64,000 nt of DNA, from NCBI GenBank assembly GCA_036493595.1, contig DASXPN010000133.1:12107-76106 (forward strand). The letters run 5' to 3'. Positions 1-7,868 of this stretch are shown here, piece by piece. Position 1 is the stretch's first letter, and each line of letters begins with the position of its first letter. The translations under genes were made by a program, and so were the position numbers. The notes under the pieces are model-generated. The model was not told the origin of the DNA. It made no database searches and worked only from the letters and a program-made list of their open reading frames with translations. This DNA comes from DATAES01 sp036493595. GTDB taxonomy: Bacteria > Actinomycetota > Acidimicrobiia > Acidimicrobiales > JACDCH01.

Positions 1-78
1 CCCTGTCACAACGGGCCGCGGCCCGCAAAACGCCCCGATAACGAGGTTAGAAGGCGGCGGACGTGGAAGCTTTCCTGC

Positions 79-2202
79 GTGGTCGCTCGGACGCTTCTGC
101 ATGCAGTGGCGTTCTCGCTCGTGGCGTTCTTCATGCCGATTGCCTGTGTCACGGTCGTCCTTGCCACCCTGATCTTCCTGCCGCTGCCGGCGACCATCCC
201 CCAGCCGAAGCCGGGGGTCGAGTCGAGCGTGACCCACGTCCTCGATGACGAGGGCAATGAGATCGGTGTGTTCAAACAGTTCGACACCAACATCCCGGTC
301 AACCAGTCCGACATCCCGCAGGTGCTGAAGGACGCAGTCGTCAGCGCAGAGGACCGGCACTTCTACGAGCACGGTGGCGTCGACATCGGCTCGACCTTCC
401 GCGCGTTGTGGGACGACGTGCTCAACCGATCGGTCGTGCAAGGTGGGTCGACGATCACGCAGCAGTACGTGAAGAACGCGTTCACCAACGGTGAACGATC
501 GATCGGTCGCAAGATCCATGAGGCGATCCTCGCCGCCCAGATCGATCGTCAACTCGACAAGGACACGATCCTGTTCCGCTACTTGTCGACCATCTACTTC
601 GGCAGTGGTTCGTACGGCGTCGGTGCCGCGGCCCAGACGTACTTCCGCAAGCCGGTCAGCCAACTGGGCCTGTCAGAGGCGGCGCTGCTCGCGGGCGTGA
701 TCCCTTCGCCGAGCAAATATTCGCCGTTGGTCAATCCCGAGCTGGCCGAGCAACGCCGCCGCTTGGTGCTCGACGAGATGCTCGACCAAGGACGCATCTC
801 GCAGGCGGCGCACGACCTCGCCGTACAGGTGCCGGTGTGGTTGGCCGTCAACGGGCCGCCGCCGGGACCGGCCACGATCGTCTACCCACCTGAACAGCAA
901 CAGTCGGCGCAGCCGTGGTTCACGGACTATGTGCACTCGTGGCTCGAGCAGAACCTGCCGGGATGCGTGCCCAACGCGTGCCCGACGCTCGACAAGGGCG
1001 GCTTGCGCATTGTCACCACGTTGGATCCACGAATGCAGCAAGCCGCGCAGGAAGAAGTGGCGGCGTCGATGGGCGACAACGATCCTGAGTTGCAGATGTC
1101 GCTGGTCACGGTCGAGCCGGCCACCGGATATGTCAAAGCGATGGTTGGTGGTCGCGACTACGCGTTCTCGCAGGTGAATACCGCGCTCGCGCCGCGCCAG
1201 CCGGGCTCGTCGTTCAAGCCGTTCGTCCTCGCTACTGCGTTCGAGGAGGGCGTGCAGCCGACCAAGGTGTACTCGGGCGCGCCGCTGAACCTGCCGGATG
1301 GCACGTCGATCCAGAACTACGGCGGCGAGTCGTTCGGAAGCATCGATCTTCGCCACGCGACGTGGCAGAGCGTCAACGGCGTCTACGCGCGGTTGATCCT
1401 CGATGTGGGCGTCGACAAGTCGATGGCCATGGCGCAGCGACTCGGCGCCACCATGCCGGCCTACGACCCCTCGAAGTACGGGGCGAGCGTCGCGCTCGGT
1501 GTCATCGACGTCTCACCACTGCAGATGGCCTCCGCCTTCGGGGTGTTCGCCGATCACGGCAAGCGCGCCGCACCGACGCCCGTCCTCCAAGTGTTCGGTC
1601 CCGACGGAAAGCTCATCATCGACAACACCCACGCGGCGGACCAGGCGCAACCGGTCGTGTCCGATGTCGTCGCCGACAACGTGACCGATGTGCTGCGGGG
1701 CGTGCTCACGTCCGGTACCGCAGCCGGCAAAGACCTCGGCGATCAGCCGGCAGCCGGCAAGACGGGAACGGCGGAGGACGCCGCCAACGCGTGGTTCGTC
1801 GGCTACACCCCGACGCTGTCGACGGCAGTGTGGATGGGGCATCTGCACTGCGGTGCGGGAGCGGACTGCGGGATGCACAACATCAACGGCGTGCGGGAGG
1901 TGACGGGTGGGACGATCCCCGCGTCGACCTGGCAGCACTACATGAAACGGGCGCTCGATGGTGTGCCGGTGACGGACTTCAACCAGCCCGCACCGATCCA
2001 GACGGTTGCCGACGCCGCCAAGCGCGACGCGCGCGGCGGCTTCAACCCCGGGCCGCGCCGCTACCCGTCAGGCGTTCCGGGCGCTGGGCCGTACGTCGTC
2101 GACATGGCGCCTCCGGACGCGACGGCGCCGACGACGACGTCCACGACGACCACCACCGTCCCTCGCCCCATTTCGACGCCGTCCACCCTCGTCGGCAACT
2201 GA
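79..2202 (+). CDS. Class A penicillin-binding protein (transglycosylase/transpeptidase)
   Basis: Bifunctional peptidoglycan synthase of 707 residues that polymerises lipid II and cross-links the strands outside the membrane. One N-terminal membrane anchor spans about residues 8-36. The GT51 transglycosylase motifs EDRHFYEHGG (91-100, catalytic Glu91) and QGGSTITQQ (121-129) are intact. The transpeptidase has all three motifs: SSFK with Ser377, SVN at 431-433 and KTG at 561-563. The last 30 or so residues are a Thr/Ser/Pro-rich tail, common in actinobacterial class A PBPs and a possible O-glycosylation target. The start is the GTG at 79. The frame stays open to the window edge, so a start further upstream cannot be excluded. 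It converges on the next gene with a 4-base gap. Family certain; paralogue type (PonA1 or PonA2) not resolved. Confidence 0.95.
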   Translation: MVARTLLHAVAFSLVAFFMPIACVTVVLATLIFLPLPATIPQPKPGVESSVTHVLDDEGNEIGVFKQFDTNIPVNQSDIPQVLKDAVVSAEDRHFYEHGGVDIGSTFRALWDDVLNRSVVQGGSTITQQYVKNAFTNGERSIGRKIHEAILAAQIDRQLDKDTILFRYLSTIYFGSGSYGVGAAAQTYFRKPVSQLGLSEAALLAGVIPSPSKYSPLVNPELAEQRRRLVLDEMLDQGRISQAAHDLAVQVPVWLAVNGPPPGPATIVYPPEQQQSAQPWFTDYVHSWLEQNLPGCVPNACPTLDKGGLRIVTTLDPRMQQAAQEEVAASMGDNDPELQMSLVTVEPATGYVKAMVGGRDYAFSQVNTALAPRQPGSSFKPFVLATAFEEGVQPTKVYSGAPLNLPDGTSIQNYGGESFGSIDLRHATWQSVNGVYARLILDVGVDKSMAMAQRLGATMPAYDPSKYGASVALGVIDVSPLQMASAFGVFADHGKRAAPTPVLQVFGPDGKLIIDNTHAADQAQPVVSDVVADNVTDVLRGVLTSGTAAGKDLGDQPAAGKTGTAEDAANAWFVGYTPTLSTAVWMGHLHCGAGADCGMHNINGVREVTGGTIPASTWQHYMKRALDGVPVTDFNQPAPIQTVADAAKRDARGGFNPGPRRYPSGVPGAGPYVVDMAPPDATAPTTTSTTTTTVPRPISTPSTLVGN

Positions 2203-2206
2203 CGCG

Positions 2207-3259
2207 TCAGCCGTTGGGCTGGGGGTTGCCGTTCGGGCAGTGGAGGACGACCTCGCACGACGATCGCACCAGCGGCGCGAAGAACACCGACTCGGGTTGG
2301 AAGCCGAGCGGCGAGTAGGTGCGTGACGCGACGGCGACGACGTTGCCGTCGGAGTCGAGCAAGGGTCCACCCTGGAACTGAGTGCCCACCGGCGCGTCGT
2401 GTTGCAGCCCGTCGGTGGACACGTCGGCCACGAACCCTTGCGTGATGGCGGCGCCGGTCGAACCGAGTCCCGAGATGGCGAACACGCGGTCGCCGATCTT
2501 CGGGTTCGCGCCCGGGTCCGCCCACGGGAGTGCCGGCAGGTTCGGCCGGGTGACGCTGAGCAACGCGAGATCGTGACCGGGATCCCACGTGAACACTGTT
2601 GCCTGCAGGTCATCCTCGCCTTGCTTGCGCAACGTCACCCCGGGCGCCGGTTGTTGCGTCGCGGCCTGGATCGTCGTGTACGAGGTCAGAAAGAACGACG
2701 ACTGGCTGTCGGAGAACACCACGAACGCAGAGCCCACTGACGGCGCGCCCGCTTGGTCGAGCGTGCTCACGAACCAGACCGACGGTTGCGCCTTGTTGAG
2801 CAGTCCCGTCAGCGTCGAGCCGCTCGCCGCGAACTTCTGGAGCTCGTCGAGTTGGTTGTGGACGTCTTGCTTGGCCGAATCTCCCTCGGCCTGGATCTGC
2901 TTCTTCGCGGCGTCGAGTTGATCGCCGAAGCCGGCCACGAACGAGTCGACCTTGTTGACGGTCTGCTCTTGGCGCGACTCGTAGTACGCGTAGAGCACCG
3001 CGCCACTGAACGCGGCCGCGATGCCCATGAAGAAAAGGAGCGCGGACAGCCCGAGCGCGGTCGTCGGGATGAGACGTCGTACTCTCGTGACGCCGTCAGG
3101 CCCTGGTCCGGCGGGTCCTCCATCGGCGTCGTCCGGTGCGCCATCGTCGGCGGCAGCGGCCCCGGTCGCTTGCTTGCTCCGAGCCGACGGTGCTGACTTT
3201 CCTGACTTCGTCGCCTGCTGCTGCTTCGAGGCCGGAGTGGTGGCCTCTTCCGTCCCCAT
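2207..3259 (-). CDS. Membrane-anchored trypsin-like fold protein, catalytic residues lost
   Basis: A 350-residue protein with a disordered Ala/Lys/Gln-rich N-terminus (1-60), one membrane helix (about 64-92), a short helical stalk (95-150) and a DegP/HtrA-like chymotrypsin domain (about 155-335). The domain layout is recognisable, but the catalytic triad is not. Where HtrA proteins have TNAHVV, this has TSYTTI (192-197). The Asp motif HDLALL is kept (Asp230). The GNSGGPL motif reads QFQGGPL (294-300), with Gln296 in place of the nucleophilic serine. I infer a non-proteolytic binding or scaffold protein. There is no PDZ domain. The start chosen is the ATG at 3259, because a longer frame would run into the divergent fxsA-like gene. 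Fold assignment is good; function unknown. Confidence 0.8.
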   Translation of the reverse strand: MGTEEATTPASKQQQATKSGKSAPSARSKQATGAAAADDGAPDDADGGPAGPGPDGVTRVRRLIPTTALGLSALLFFMGIAAAFSGAVLYAYYESRQEQTVNKVDSFVAGFGDQLDAAKKQIQAEGDSAKQDVHNQLDELQKFAASGSTLTGLLNKAQPSVWFVSTLDQAGAPSVGSAFVVFSDSQSSFFLTSYTTIQAATQQPAPGVTLRKQGEDDLQATVFTWDPGHDLALLSVTRPNLPALPWADPGANPKIGDRVFAISGLGSTGAAITQGFVADVSTDGLQHDAPVGTQFQGGPLLDSDGNVVAVASRTYSPLGFQPESVFFAPLVRSSCEVVLHCPNGNPQPNG

Positions 3260-3292
3260 TGGCCAGACGGTAGCGAACGGTACGATTCGTGG

Positions 3293-3799
3293 ATGCTCGC
3301 CCTCTTGGTGGTGCTGTTCATCGCCGAGCTGTGGGTGATGGTCGTGGTGGCCTCGCACATCGGCGTGCTGAACACCATCGGGCTTCTGATCCTCATCACG
3401 ATCGCGGGCGTGTGGATCGTGAAACGGCAGGGCGTGGCCGTTCTCGGGCGCCTCCACACGACGATCGATCAGGGCCGGGTGCCGCACCGTGAGCTCGTCG
3501 ACGGCTTCTTGATCCTCGTCGCAGGCGTCCTCCTGATCCCGCCCGGCTTCATCACCGACGTCATCGGGCTGCTGCTGTTGGTGCCGCCGGTGCGATGGGG
3601 CATCCGAGCGCTGATCACGCGCAGCTTCGTGCGCCGAGGCTCGCTGGTCGTACGCGTCGTCGACGGGTTCGGGCGGCGGGTCGACTACCGGAACACCGGT
3701 TCACGCGACGTGACTTCCCGCGACCCTCGCCAGCAGCCAGACCTGCCAGACGTGCCGGACGGGCGTGAGCCGCGCCGACCGCCCGAGCTGGAGCCTTGA
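3293..3799 (+). CDS. fxsA: FxsA family membrane protein
   Basis: A 168-residue integral membrane protein. The first 110 residues carry the FxsA pattern: a leading helix LLVVLFIAELWVMVVVAS, a second hydrophobic segment, then GFLILVAGVLLIPPGFITD and a final hydrophobic stretch. The PPGFITD loop is diagnostic. The last 50 residues are a charged, Arg/Pro-rich cytoplasmic tail that varies in the family. E. coli FxsA was named for suppressing F exclusion of phage T7 when overproduced; its normal role is unknown. The ATG lies 33 bases from the divergent protease-like gene. The stop overlaps the TTG start of the Nudix gene (TTGA), so the two are probably translationally coupled. Confidence 0.9.
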   Translation: MLALLVVLFIAELWVMVVVASHIGVLNTIGLLILITIAGVWIVKRQGVAVLGRLHTTIDQGRVPHRELVDGFLILVAGVLLIPPGFITDVIGLLLLVPPVRWGIRALITRSFVRRGSLVVRVVDGFGRRVDYRNTGSRDVTSRDPRQQPDLPDVPDGREPRRPPELEP

Positions 3800-4494
3800 C
3801 CGCGGCGGAGGACGTCCCGATCCGCGAGGCGGCCACCGTCGCCGTCGTCCGCGACGGCCTCGAGGGACTCGAGGTGTTCATGCTGCAACGCACGCGCGCC
3901 GCGGTGTTCTCTCCGGGCGCGCACGTGTTCCCCGGTGGTGCGGTCGACGCGGCGGACCGCCTGCCCGAGCTCGAACCGTGGTGCGACGGGCTCGACGACG
4001 CCACCGCGTCGGCGACGCTCGGTGTCGACGGTGGCGGCCTCGGCTACTACGTCGCCGCGGTACGTGAGTGCTTCGAAGAGGCCGGCCTCCTACTCGGCCG
4101 GCGCGACGGCGCGCTCGTCGTCGATGCCGGGAACTTCGAGACGCATCGCGACTCATTGAACGCGGGCAACAGCACGATGCTCGACGTGTGCATCACTGAG
4201 TCGCTCACGATCGCGGTCGACCTCCTGCGCCCGTTCGGACACTGGATCACGCCGATGGGTCCGCCCCGCCGCTTCGACACGCGCTTCTTCGTCGCGCCTG
4301 CACCGCCGGGTCAGGATCCGAGTCACGACGGGTGGGAGACCACCGAGGGACTGTGGGCACGGCCCGTCGACGTGCTGACGGCGGCCGACCGCTCCGAAGT
4401 CGATCTGATCGAACCGACGCGCCACACATTGCAAGCCCTGACCGCATACGCGCTCGTTGCCGACGCGGTCGTCGCGGAGGCCGAGCGCGCATGA
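3796..4494 (+). CDS. NUDIX hydrolase, NUDT19-like
   Basis: A 232-residue Nudix-fold protein expected to cleave a nucleoside-diphosphate-linked substrate. The conserved glycine segment is HVFPGGAVD (43-51). The catalytic REcfEEaGL part of the Nudix box (Arg90, Glu91, Glu94, Glu95) comes about 40 residues later, a longer gap than in the classic 23-residue box. That split arrangement is typical of the NUDT7/NUDT19 branch, some of whose members hydrolyse coenzyme A or acyl-CoA. Substrate here is not proven. The TTG start sits inside the upstream stop (TTGA), and the stop overlaps the next ATG (ATGA), so it is the middle gene of a three-gene coupled operon. Confidence 0.85.
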   Translation: MTAAEDVPIREAATVAVVRDGLEGLEVFMLQRTRAAVFSPGAHVFPGGAVDAADRLPELEPWCDGLDDATASATLGVDGGGLGYYVAAVRECFEEAGLLLGRRDGALVVDAGNFETHRDSLNAGNSTMLDVCITESLTIAVDLLRPFGHWITPMGPPRRFDTRFFVAPAPPGQDPSHDGWETTEGLWARPVDVLTAADRSEVDLIEPTRHTLQALTAYALVADAVVAEAERA

Positions 4495-5348
4495 CCGATC
4501 TCGACAAGCCGGCGCCCAAGCCGCTCGTGACGGGAGTGGCGTCGGCCTTGAGCCCGATGGTGCGGCGGGTGCTCGCGCCCAACCCGGGCGTGATGACGGG
4601 GCCAGGCACCAACACCTACCTGGTCGGTATCGACGAGGTAGCCGTGATCGATCCCGGCGTGGACGACACTGCGCACCTCGACGCCGTCATCGGTTGTGGC
4701 GGCGACCGCATCCGTTGGATCCTCTGCACCCACACTCACCCCGACCACTCTCCGGGCGCGGCGCCCCTGAAAGCGCGCACGGGAGCCGAGGTTCTGGCGT
4801 TCACCTCGCGTGACGGTCTCGAGGTCGACACGGAGATCGGCGAAGGCTTCTGCCTCGAGGCGACGGAGTTCCGGCTGAGGGCGTTGCACACCCCCGGCCA
4901 CGCGTCGAACCATCTCTGCTACCTGCTCGAGGAGGAACGGCTGCTCTTCTCGGGTGATCACATCATGCAGGGCTCGACCGTCGTGATCGCGCCGCCCGAC
5001 GGCGACATGGCGGCGTATCTCGAATCACTCGATCGGTTGTTGTCGCTGCGACTGCGTTCCATCGCGCCCGGGCACGGCCACTTGATCGACGAGCCGCGCG
5101 CCGTCATCGACGACTACATCGCGCACCGTCTCGAACGCGAGGCACAGGTGCTCGACGCGCTGGACGCGGGAGACCGAGAAATCGCACAGATCGTGGCGCG
5201 CCTGTATCCCGAGCTCATCGACGAGCTCGTGCCCCGTGCGAAGCAGACCGTGCACGCACATCTGCGAAAACTGGGCGCAGAGGGCCGCGTCAGGACGACG
5301 GGCGATGTTGATGACGCGGACAGTGAGTGGTTGACGATTTCCTCGTGA
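4491..5348 (+). CDS. Metallo-beta-lactamase-fold hydrolase, LACTB2-like
   Basis: A 285-residue MBL-fold protein. The metal-binding motif HTHPDH lies at 81-86, with His137 in TPGH and Asp156 in SGDH completing the two-metal site. The C-terminal 70 residues form a small winged-helix-like domain (KQTVHAHLRKLGAEGRV), as in the LACTB2/GloB-like branch. Human LACTB2 is an endoribonuclease; in bacteria, members next to Nudix genes are usually annotated only as MBL-fold hydrolases. The ATG at 4491 overlaps the upstream stop (ATGA). It ends the fxsA-nudix-mbl operon. Confidence 0.88.
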   Translation: MTDLDKPAPKPLVTGVASALSPMVRRVLAPNPGVMTGPGTNTYLVGIDEVAVIDPGVDDTAHLDAVIGCGGDRIRWILCTHTHPDHSPGAAPLKARTGAEVLAFTSRDGLEVDTEIGEGFCLEATEFRLRALHTPGHASNHLCYLLEEERLLFSGDHIMQGSTVVIAPPDGDMAAYLESLDRLLSLRLRSIAPGHGHLIDEPRAVIDDYIAHRLEREAQVLDALDAGDREIAQIVARLYPELIDELVPRAKQTVHAHLRKLGAEGRVRTTGDVDDADSEWLTISS

Positions 5349-5390
5349 ATCGAGAAAGAGCGGCGGGTTTCGTGTCGAAGATTGACAGTG

Positions 5391-7049
5391 ATGAGTGACG
5401 TCGGCGGACACGGGCGAATCACGTTGCCGGAGGCTGCGGGGCTTCTCCACCTGCCGGTGGAGAGCATCGAAGCCCTCGTCGGCGCCGGGTATCTGCGCAC
5501 CACCGCCTCGCCGGACGGCTGGCCGCGCCTCGCGCTCGGGGATCTGAAGGCATTCCTGGCCCGCAACAGCGAGGGCGAGCGGGTGGTCGACCTCTCGGAC
5601 TTGAGCCTCGACGAGGTCGACCCCCAGAGCCTTCTCGACGCGCTCGACGGTCGCTCCGAGGACATGGCGCGGCGGGCCCTCGATCTCCTCGTCGCGGTGT
5701 TCCCCGAAGCGGGCCGCTGGTCGCTCACGCAGCAGGCGCACTTCGTCGAAGAGGCGCAGGCCCGTTTCGAGGCGATCGTCGCCGTCGCCGCGCTCGGCAA
5801 CGACGTCGACGACTCGCTCATCGACGAGCTGGCGATGGTCGGAGTCGAAGCGGCCTGGGCGAACACACCGCTTCAGGAGCTGCTGCTCGTGTTGCGCATC
5901 TCGCGCGACCTGGTGGTGCAGACCGCGGTCGAGGTCGCAGAGGAGCGTGGCCGCCACTGGGGCCTCGCGCTGTCGCTGCTGCTCACTCGCGTGCTGCCGG
6001 CGATGGATCGGCTGACCGACGCGATCGCCCGCGGCTACTGGCAGTCCGTCATGGAGCGGCAAGAGGAGAGCCGGGCGCGGTACGCCAACGTGGTCGAGCA
6101 CTCGAGCGACGGCGTGTACGAGGTCGGCCTCGACGGTCGCGTGAGATACGCGAACACCGCGCTCGCCGTCATCCTGGGCCGGTCGGTCGAGCAGCTGGTC
6201 GGCGCTCGACTCGTCGACGCCTTGGATCCTGAGACGAACTTCCGTCTCGACGCCGAGCAGACCGAGGTGGCGATCCGGCGCGCGGATGGCGTCGTGCGCG
6301 TGCTCGACATCCGCGCGGTCGAGCGGCGCGATGGTGAGGAGCTGATCGGCTTCGACGGCATTGTCCGTGACCTCACCGCGGCCGTCCGTTTCGAAGAGTT
6401 ACGCAACGATCTGCTCGCGCTGCTCGGTCACGAGTTGCGCCAGCCGCTGACGACCATCCTCGGTCTCGGGGCCGTGCTCGACAGTCACAGCGAGGAGCTG
6501 GACCCCGCCCAGGTGCAGTCGATCGGCGAACGCATCCGTCAGCAAGCGGAGCGGATGACCCGGCAGGCCGACGACCTCGACCAGATGAGCCTGCTCGACT
6601 ACGACTCGTTGCTGGTCAATCGCCGGCGTCTCGACGTGCGCACGACTGTGCATGCCGCGCTGGCATCGGTCGCAGGCGCCGACATCGTGGATGTGCGCAT
6701 CCCGTCCGGCGTGCACGCGCTCGCGGATCGGCGCCGGCTCGAACAAGTCGTCGCCAACCTCGTCGAGAACGCCTTGAAGTACGGCGCGTCGCCGGTGGTG
6801 GTGACCGGTGAGCGCGTCGGCGCGGAGATCGTCGTGCGAGTCACCGATCGCGGCCCCGGGATCCAAGAGGCCGAAACGGCGCTGTTCTCACGGCTGCGTC
6901 TGACCGGCATGCCCCGCCGCCGCCAAGACGGAACCGGGCTCGGTCTCGCGCTGGTACGCGGGCTCGTCGAAGCCATGGGCGGACGAGTCTGGTACGAGTC
7001 CGCGCCGGAGGGTGGCGCGCGCTTCTCGTTCACGCTTCCTTCCGCGTAA
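5391..7049 (+). CDS. Orphan PAS-domain histidine kinase with N-terminal helix-turn-helix-like module
   Basis: A 552-residue soluble sensor kinase without a membrane segment. Residues 8-58 look like an excisionase/MerR-type DNA-binding helix-turn-helix (TLPEAAGLLHLPVESIEALV, then a GYLR wing and a LALGDLKAFL helix). An all-helical region (85-220) follows, then a PAS domain (about 228-335), then the kinase core: H-box LLGHELRQPLTT with His347, N-box NLVENALKYG (Asn460), G1 DRGPGI and G2 GTGLGLA (514-520). No response regulator is adjacent. The start chosen is the ATG at 5391; a TTG nine bases upstream is possible. I infer a cytoplasmic signal sensor that may touch DNA directly. Confidence 0.85.
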   Translation: MSDVGGHGRITLPEAAGLLHLPVESIEALVGAGYLRTTASPDGWPRLALGDLKAFLARNSEGERVVDLSDLSLDEVDPQSLLDALDGRSEDMARRALDLLVAVFPEAGRWSLTQQAHFVEEAQARFEAIVAVAALGNDVDDSLIDELAMVGVEAAWANTPLQELLLVLRISRDLVVQTAVEVAEERGRHWGLALSLLLTRVLPAMDRLTDAIARGYWQSVMERQEESRARYANVVEHSSDGVYEVGLDGRVRYANTALAVILGRSVEQLVGARLVDALDPETNFRLDAEQTEVAIRRADGVVRVLDIRAVERRDGEELIGFDGIVRDLTAAVRFEELRNDLLALLGHELRQPLTTILGLGAVLDSHSEELDPAQVQSIGERIRQQAERMTRQADDLDQMSLLDYDSLLVNRRRLDVRTTVHAALASVAGADIVDVRIPSGVHALADRRRLEQVVANLVENALKYGASPVVVTGERVGAEIVVRVTDRGPGIQEAETALFSRLRLTGMPRRRQDGTGLGLALVRGLVEAMGGRVWYESAPEGGARFSFTLPSA

Positions 7050-7073
7050 CGCGCGCCCACTACCGTCGACGGG

Positions 7074-7868
7074 ATGCCCGAGCCGATCCTGTCGGCGCGT
7101 GGAGTGCGCAAGACCTACCGGACGGCCGCTCACGACGTCGAGGCGTTGCGCGGCATCGACGTCGACATCCATCCCGGCGAGCTCGTCACGGTGATGGGCC
7201 CGTCGGGCAACGGCAAGACAACGATGCTCAACTGCCTGTCGGGGCTCGATGACATCGACGACGGCACCGTGCTCGTCGACGGCGAGGACATCCACGCGCT
7301 GCCCGACGCGGAGCGAACCGCGCAACGGGCCAAGCGCATGGGCTTCGTGTTCCAGAGCTTCAACCTGATCCCCGTCTTCACCGCGCTCGAGAACGTCGAG
7401 TTGCCGTTGCTCGTGGTCGGGACGCGCGGCAAGGACGCCCGCGCGCTCGCGTCGGCGATGCTCGAGCGGGTCGGTCTGGTCGAGCGCCTGCATCACCGGC
7501 CCGCGGAGTTGTCCGGTGGTGAGCAACAGCGCGTGGCGATCGCACGCGCGCTCGTCGCCGCGCCGGCCATCGTGTGGGCGGACGAGCCGACCGGCAATCT
7601 CGACAGCCACACCGCCGCTTCGGTGCTCGACTTGTTGTTCGAGGTGCATGCGGCAGGCCAGACCCTCATCGTCGTGACCCATGACCTCACCATCGGCGCC
7701 CGCGGGGAGCGGGTGCTGCAGGTACAGGACGGTCGCATCACGGCCGACGGGCCGCCGTCGGCGGTGCTCCCGGATCAGCCGAGGCCACCGCGACCGCCGA
7801 GGTCGACGGTCAGGCCGAACCGGCCTCCGTCGATGTGGTCGCCCCCTTACCGCTCCTCGTCCCCCTGA
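7074..7868 (+). CDS. ABC transporter ATP-binding protein, LolD/MacB type
   Basis: A 264-residue ATPase with complete motifs: Walker A GPSGNGKTT (42-50), Q-loop in FVFQSFNLIP, signature LSGGEQQ (146-152), Walker B IVWADEP (166-172) and the H-loop in VTHDLT. Spacing and the TGNLDS D-loop place it in the MacB/LolD/FtsE group, which drives mechanotransmission rather than substrate flow through a pore. The C-terminus has a Pro/Arg-rich extension. The stop overlaps the permease start (TGATG), so both subunits come from one transcript with coupled translation. Substrate unknown. Confidence 0.93.
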   Translation: MPEPILSARGVRKTYRTAAHDVEALRGIDVDIHPGELVTVMGPSGNGKTTMLNCLSGLDDIDDGTVLVDGEDIHALPDAERTAQRAKRMGFVFQSFNLIPVFTALENVELPLLVVGTRGKDARALASAMLERVGLVERLHHRPAELSGGEQQRVAIARALVAAPAIVWADEPTGNLDSHTAASVLDLLFEVHAAGQTLIVVTHDLTIGARGERVLQVQDGRITADGPPSAVLPDQPRPPRPPRSTVRPNRPPSMWSPPYRSSSP

